Below are positions 60,372 to 64,000 of a DNA stretch of 64,000 nucleotides, in pieces. The stretch covers positions 1 to 64,000 of the forward strand of contig CANQOL010000007.1 of the NCBI GenBank assembly GCA_947625475.1. The letters run 5' to 3'. The DNA comes from an uncultured Acetatifactor sp. Its GTDB lineage: Bacteria; Bacillota; Clostridia; Lachnospirales; Lachnospiraceae. Below the pieces are notes generated by a model. That model saw only the letters and a program-made list of their open reading frames with translations. It ran no database searches and had not been told where the DNA came from. Position 1 is the stretch's first letter. Each line of letters begins with the position of its first letter. The position numbers and the translations under genes were made by a program.

Positions 60372-60412
60372 ACCTGAAGTGGTCAAATAGACCTAAAGTG
60401 GTCAAGCAGACC
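60361..60412. repeat. 19-bp tandem repeat at the end of serA
   Basis: TGGTCAAGTAGACCTGAAG, TGGTCAAATAGACCTAAAG and TGGTCAAGCAGACC. The first unit contains the serA stop codon; each contains the inverted repeat GGTC-N5-GACC. Confidence 0.93.
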
Positions 60413-60438
60413 CGGGAACACCCAGAAATATAAAACAG

Positions 60439-60500
60439 AAACGTCCATTTTTCCGGCTGACTATATCAGTCCTATGGGGAGATGGGCGTTTTTTATTTTT
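60439..60500 (+). terminator. Branched terminator after serA
   Basis: AAACGTCCAT and ATGGGCGTTT form the basal stem, an inner GGCTGA/TCAGTCC stem sits in the loop, and a long T-tract follows. Confidence 0.75.
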
Positions 60501-60532
60501 TTGAAAAACTATGTTGACGCCCGACATATGTC

Positions 60533-60937
60533 GTGATGCTGATCCCCGTTTTTGCTTTGGGTGCGGCCTCCCTGTTTTTTGGCAGCTCCCGAATAGGTTT
60601 CCGCACCCAGACGGAGTACATCGTTCCGGATGAGGACAGCGCATGGAAGTGCCAATTTGATGTGATGCTGCCGGACATGTATACCCTGGATGTGAGTGTT
60701 GACGCTCCGGTGGATGTAAGGATCGTCCTGGTGAAGGAGGTTGCCGGCGTGGAATCGACCGCGGAAACCTACGGCATGCTCCCCGGATATTACACGGCGG
60801 AGGGCCTGCGGATTGAGCAGACCGCCCACCTGTTCCTCACTCCGGGCACCTACAGCCTTTATACCCAGTATCTGCCCGGCTATCTGCCAGGCGCAGAGCC
60901 CGGTCTGGCAGGGCAATTTCAGTATCAGCTGAAATAA
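60533..60937 (+). CDS. Unrecognised exported protein, possibly 5'-truncated (134 aa)
   Basis: The frame opens with GTG-ATG (60533/60536) and begins MLIPVFALGAASLFFG, a signal/anchor segment directly at the start. The rest is beta-rich, without cysteine motifs (DVMLPDMYTLDVSVDAPVDV, GTYSLYTQYLPGYLPG). There is no ribosome binding site; a stop lies six codons upstream and the perfect palindrome CGACATATGTCG (60522-60533) covers the start region. A longer ancestral N-terminus may have been lost. Family not recognised. Confidence 0.5.
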   Translation: MMLIPVFALGAASLFFGSSRIGFRTQTEYIVPDEDSAWKCQFDVMLPDMYTLDVSVDAPVDVRIVLVKEVAGVESTAETYGMLPGYYTAEGLRIEQTAHLFLTPGTYSLYTQYLPGYLPGAEPGLAGQFQYQLK

Positions 60938-60946
60938 AGAAAAATA

Positions 60947-60987
60947 CGCTCAGGCAAACCGTTTTTGCAATGCGGTTTGCCTGAGCG
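60947..60987 (-). terminator. Terminator for the small minus-strand gene
   Basis: CGCTCAGGCAAACCG and CGGTTTGCCTGAGCG form a perfect 15-bp stem; on the minus strand it runs into TATTTTTCTTT. Confidence 0.88.
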
Positions 60988-61014
60988 GTGGGAGAGAAAG
61001 GGATGGAAGCCCCC

Positions 61015-61293
61015 TCACCGGAACAAAATAGGCATCCCTTCCCCCTGATTTAAGTCCTGAAGGCTGTCCGTGAGCTTCTGCTGGGTGATGCAGGATGCCT
61101 CACTCTGGAGATCCATATACCGGATGAACATATCCTCCAGGGAAATTCCCTGCTCCCCGGCAATCTGCTCCATCACAGGGCGAAGCTTTTCCAGCTGCTC
61201 GGAGACGGGCACCTTTTGGGGATCGATCTCCCCCATCACGTCGTTTGCATATCCGTTGATCCGCTCCAGGATTTTCTTGTCTGCTTCCGTCAT
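61015..61293 (-). CDS. Unrecognised small helical protein (92 aa)
   Basis: MTEADKKILERINGYANDVM start with GGAGGG ten bases upstream of the ATG at 61293; an earlier ATG adds 24 residues over the promoter of the divergent gene. The protein is soluble, mostly helical, without cysteine clusters. Conserved-looking features include GEQGISLEDMFIRYMDLQSE. Function unknown. Confidence 0.7.
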   Translation of the reverse strand: MTEADKKILERINGYANDVMGEIDPQKVPVSEQLEKLRPVMEQIAGEQGISLEDMFIRYMDLQSEASCITQQKLTDSLQDLNQGEGMPILFR

Positions 61294-61352
61294 CGTATTT
61301 TCCCTCCGATTCTGATATAGTCCGCCGTACAGCAACATTTTACACTTCTGTC

Positions 61353-61381
61353 TTGAGAAGTACAAGGGATTTTGTTATAAT
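61353..61381 (+). promoter_or_regulatory. Promoter for the DUF1015 gene
   Basis: TTGAGA, 17 bases, TATAAT, 35 bases before the ATG. Confidence 0.8.
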
Positions 61382-61415
61382 AAATTATCAAGTTTGCAAA
61401 AGGAGATCTCTGCGT

Positions 61416-62663
61416 ATGCCCGTCATCCGACCCTTCCGATCCTATCGTCCCGCTCCCGGCCTGGAATCCCGGATCGCGGCCCTTCCCTATGATGTATACA
61501 GCCGCCAGGAGGCTTTGGCGGAGGTGAAAGCCCGCCCGGGTTCCTTTTTGGAAATCGACCGGCCGGAGACCGCCTTTTCGCCGGATACGGACATGTATGC
61601 CCCGAAGGTATATGAAAAGGCCGCATCCCTGCTGAGAGAGTGGATCGCCTCCGGGAGCCTGATTCAGGATCCGTCCCCCTGCTACTATATTTACCAGCAG
61701 GTGATGGAGGGGCGCAGCCAGACCGGTATTGCGGCCTGCGCTTCCATCGACGATTACTGCAGCGGCGTGATCAAAAAGCATGAGAATACCCGGGCAGACA
61801 AGGAGCAGGACCGGATCCGGCATGTGGATGTGTGCGGCGCCCAGACAGGGCCCATTTTCCTGGCCTATCGGGGGCAGGAGAAGCTGCGGCTGCTGATCCG
61901 GGAGTGCATCCAGGCGCCTCCCGTTTACGATTTCGCAGCTGTAGACGGCATCCTTCACCGGGTGTGGGTGATTTCGGATCCGGAGACGGTGGAGAGAATC
62001 ACCGGCCTGTTCGCGGAGATGGACGCCCTTTACATAGCGGACGGCCATCACCGCTGCGCTTCCGCCGTGAAGGTGGGGCTGAAGCGCCGCCGGGAGCATC
62101 CGGATTACACCGGGGAGGAGGAATTCAATTATTTCCTCAGTGTGCTGTTCCCGGCGGAGGAACTGAAGATTTTGGATTACAACCGGGTGGTGAAGGATTT
62201 GAACGGGCTCACCCCGGAACAGTTCTTGGACAGGGTTCGGGAAAACTTTGAGGTGGAGGCCGTTGCCCCGGCCCAGTGGCCCTGCAGGCCCGCCGCCAAG
62301 GGGGAGTTCGGCCTGTTTTTGGAGGAGCGGTGGTACCGTCTCAGGGCCCGGCGGGAGATCCGCAGCCAGGATCCGGTGGAGGGTCTGGACGTTTCCATCC
62401 TTCAGGAGCATCTGCTGGCCCCCATTTTGGGCATACAGGATCCCAAGCGGGACGCCAGAATTGATTTCGTGGGAGGCATCCGGGGGCTGGGAGAGCTGGA
62501 GGATCGGACCCGCCGGGATATGAAGGCGGCTTTTTCCCTGTATCCCACCTCCATCTATGAGCTTTTCCGGGTGGCAGACGCGGGAAGGCTTATGCCTCCT
62601 AAGTCCACCTGGTTTGAGCCAAAGCTGCGCAGCGGACTTTTCATTCATGAGATCGGTCACTGA
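61416..62663 (+). CDS. DUF1015 family protein
   Basis: 415 residues spanning the full domain: MPVIRPFRSYRP, ALPYDVYSRQEALA, a central IKKHENTRADKEQDR segment, ALYIADGHHRCASAVK (His-rich motif suggestive of nucleotide or phosphate chemistry), FVGGIRGLGEL and the C-terminal MPPKSTWFEPKLRSGLF. DUF1015 genes frequently accompany serA and serC, as here, and have been linked to serine metabolism (a serine kinase activity was shown for a related archaeal protein family); the precise role is unproven. AAAGGAG precedes the ATG. Confidence 0.9.
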   Translation: MPVIRPFRSYRPAPGLESRIAALPYDVYSRQEALAEVKARPGSFLEIDRPETAFSPDTDMYAPKVYEKAASLLREWIASGSLIQDPSPCYYIYQQVMEGRSQTGIAACASIDDYCSGVIKKHENTRADKEQDRIRHVDVCGAQTGPIFLAYRGQEKLRLLIRECIQAPPVYDFAAVDGILHRVWVISDPETVERITGLFAEMDALYIADGHHRCASAVKVGLKRRREHPDYTGEEEFNYFLSVLFPAEELKILDYNRVVKDLNGLTPEQFLDRVRENFEVEAVAPAQWPCRPAAKGEFGLFLEERWYRLRARREIRSQDPVEGLDVSILQEHLLAPILGIQDPKRDARIDFVGGIRGLGELEDRTRRDMKAAFSLYPTSIYELFRVADAGRLMPPKSTWFEPKLRSGLFIHEIGH

Positions 62664-62704
62664 CCGGGCCTGTCACAGGGCCTGTCATCCGTGATTTTTT
62701 CACA

Positions 62705-62737
62705 GGAGAATTTGTGCCGGAGCGTCACAAATTTTCC
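62705..62737. other. Inverted repeat upstream of the GlgB-like gene
   Basis: GGAGAATTTGTG and CACAAATTTTCC form a 12-bp stem (one G-T pair) with a 9-base loop, no T-run. Possible leader structure or weak terminator of the DUF1015 gene. Two direct GGGCCTGTCA copies lie just upstream (about 62665-62690). Confidence 0.45.
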
Positions 62738-62811
62738 GGAGGGCAGAGGGGGAAGCCTTTTTTGAATTTCCCGCCGGCCCGTCGCGAGGGCGCTCCGGAA
62801 TGGAGATTGGT

Positions 62812-64000
62812 ATGAACAACAAACTGTATAAGCTGATGAACTGGCCCGGGATTGAAGAGATCATTTATTCGGAGAGCGACAATCCCCACGGGCTTCTGGG
62901 ACCGCACCGGGTGGGCAGTCAGATCCTGCTGCAGGCATTTTTCCCGGGGGCCGGTCAGGTGAAGGTGCAGCTTTTGACGGATATGCGGGAGATTGCCATG
63001 GAGCTGGCGGATGAGGAAGGCTTTTTTGCCCAGCTGATTCCCGCCAGGGACTTTGGCCCCTACCGGTATGTGGTGACGGACGGGGAGGGGGAGCAGCGTC
63101 TGGTGCAGGATGCCTACTGCCACGAACCGGTGATCACCCGGGAGGATACGGAAAAGTTCTCGGCGGGGATTCACTACACGGTCTATGACAAGCTGGGGGC
63201 CCATCCCTGTGTGCTGGACGGTCAGGAGGGAACCCTGTTTGCCCTCTGGGCGCCCAACGCCCTGCGGGTCAGTGTGGTGGGGGATTTCAACGGCTGGGAC
63301 GGGAGAGTGCATCAGATGCGCAGGCTTTGGGACTCCGGGATCTTTGAGCTCTTTGTGCCCGGAGCCGCTGTGGGGGACTGCTATAAATACGAGCTGAAGC
63401 TGAAGGGGGGCCTGACCTATCTGAAGGCGGACCCCTATGCAGATGCCGCCCAGAAGAGGCCGGACACGGCCTCCGTCATTGCGGATCTGACCGGCTTTGT
63501 CTGGGAGGATCAGGAGTTTGTCCAAAACAGAAGCCGGTTTCAGGCGCCGGATCAGCCGCTGAGCGTTTACGAGGTATATCTGGGCTCTCTGGCCCAGGCC
63601 CAGGAGGGGGAGGAATATGCGGGCTATCGCCGGATTGCTCCCCGCCTGATCGAGTATGTGAAGGAGATGGGCTACACCCATGTGGAGCTGCTGCCGGTGA
63701 TGGAGCATTCCTCGGACGCCTCCCTGGGGTATCAGATCACCGGCTATTATGCCCCTACGGCCCGGTACGGCAGCCCGGAGGATTTCATGTATTTTGTCAA
63801 CGAGCTGCACAAGGCGGGAATCGGTGTGATTTTGGACTGGTCGGCCGCTTATTTTCCGGGGGACGGATACGGCCTGTCCAATTTTGACGGAACCTGTCTC
63901 TATGAGCACAGGGATCCCCGCCAGGGCGTTCACCCTTATCTGGGAACTCTGCTCTACAATTACGGGCGGCCCCAGGTGTCCAATTTCCTGATTGCCAGCG
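62812..64000 (+). CDS. GlgB-like 1,4-alpha-glucan branching enzyme homologue (cut by window end)
   Basis: 396 residues visible, open at the edge. N-terminal CBM48/Ig-like modules (NPHGLLGPHRVG; LWAPNALRVSVVGDFNGWDGR), then the start of the GH13 barrel: VELLPVMEHSSDASLGYQITGYYAPTARYG and NFDGTCLYEHRDPRQG, closely following GlgB. In conserved motif I, where GlgB has DWVPxHFPxD, this protein reads DWSAAYFPGD: the His is Tyr347 (codon at 63850). The nucleophile and acid/base motifs are outside the window, so activity cannot be judged. GGAG lies seven bases before the ATG. Confidence 0.88.
   Translation, partial: MNNKLYKLMNWPGIEEIIYSESDNPHGLLGPHRVGSQILLQAFFPGAGQVKVQLLTDMREIAMELADEEGFFAQLIPARDFGPYRYVVTDGEGEQRLVQDAYCHEPVITREDTEKFSAGIHYTVYDKLGAHPCVLDGQEGTLFALWAPNALRVSVVGDFNGWDGRVHQMRRLWDSGIFELFVPGAAVGDCYKYELKLKGGLTYLKADPYADAAQKRPDTASVIADLTGFVWEDQEFVQNRSRFQAPDQPLSVYEVYLGSLAQAQEGEEYAGYRRIAPRLIEYVKEMGYTHVELLPVMEHSSDASLGYQITGYYAPTARYGSPEDFMYFVNELHKAGIGVILDWSAAYFPGDGYGLSNFDGTCLYEHRDPRQGVHPYLGTLLYNYGRPQVSNFLIAS

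Noticed and set aside
1..64000. tRNA, rRNA or prophage modules
   Set aside because: No cloverleaf with CCA context, no rRNA core motifs and no phage structural genes were recognised on reading both strands.

Overview
The window is a GC-rich chromosomal segment that reads as a spore-forming member of the Clostridia, most likely a Lachnospiraceae relative. This is inferred from gene content and order, not from a marker gene: a Re-citrate synthase-like protein with NADP isocitrate dehydrogenase, Rex, formyl-THF synthetase with FolD, an NfnAB-like pair, TepA next to SpoIIIE/FtsK, a VanW-domain protein, and small Gly/Cys/Asn-rich proteins. I see no rRNA, tRNA, CRISPR array, transposase of a classical IS, or prophage.

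Layout. (1) Positions 1-4.3 kb, mostly minus strand, are an accessory patch: two Rpn-type PD-(D/E)XK nuclease genes, a decayed fragment of a third copy, two unrecognised small genes and a Gly/Cys-rich small protein. (2) 4.4-10.3 kb: a VanW-domain exported protein, an intracellular-type subtilase with an unusual hairpin over its ribosome binding site, and an operon of Re-citrate synthase-like protein, GntR regulator and isocitrate dehydrogenase (carbon entry to 2-oxoglutarate and glutamate). (3) 10.3-18.7 kb: an ABC-F ATPase divergent from rex, then NAD(P)HX repair, alanine racemase, a MazF toxin without a visible MazE, a CNNM/CorC membrane protein and YebC. (4) 18.7-33.4 kb: polyprenol-type glycosyltransferase with a polytopic partner, TepA, FtsK/SpoIIIE, one-carbon genes fhs-folD, zinc-ribbon membrane proteins, NfnA/NfnB-like subunits, a Dabb protein and RlmH. 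(5) 33.4-40.4 kb: an SbcD-like nuclease and SbcC/YhaN-like ATPase, followed by a lower-GC accessory block (YD-repeat lipoprotein, unknown protein, third Rpn gene). (6) 40.4-43.5 kb: DUF1292 protein divergent from a GH13 debranching-enzyme homologue that lacks most catalytic motifs, then a second Gly/Cys-rich small protein. (7) 43.6-47.4 kb, minus: potABCD polyamine transport. (8) 47.6-64 kb: lactonase-like beta-propeller, aroC, tgt, yajC, leuB-ilvD-ilvB, an L,D-transpeptidase, serC-serA, a DUF1015 protein and the start of a GlgB-like protein cut by the window edge.

Most of the window is ordinary housekeeping metabolism (branched-chain amino acids, serine, one-carbon, chorismate, glutamate carbon skeletons). 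The points most worth attention are: the catalytically degenerate GH13 protein and the GlgB-like protein with a His-to-Tyr change in its first conserved motif; a 75-bp tail shared at 92% between the SbcC-like gene and an Rpn gene 3 kb away; a dispersed hairpin repeat occurring twice, once where a mazE antitoxin might be expected; a tandem operator-like palindrome upstream of the third Rpn gene; and a mutually exclusive RNA hairpin pair over the start of the subtilase gene.
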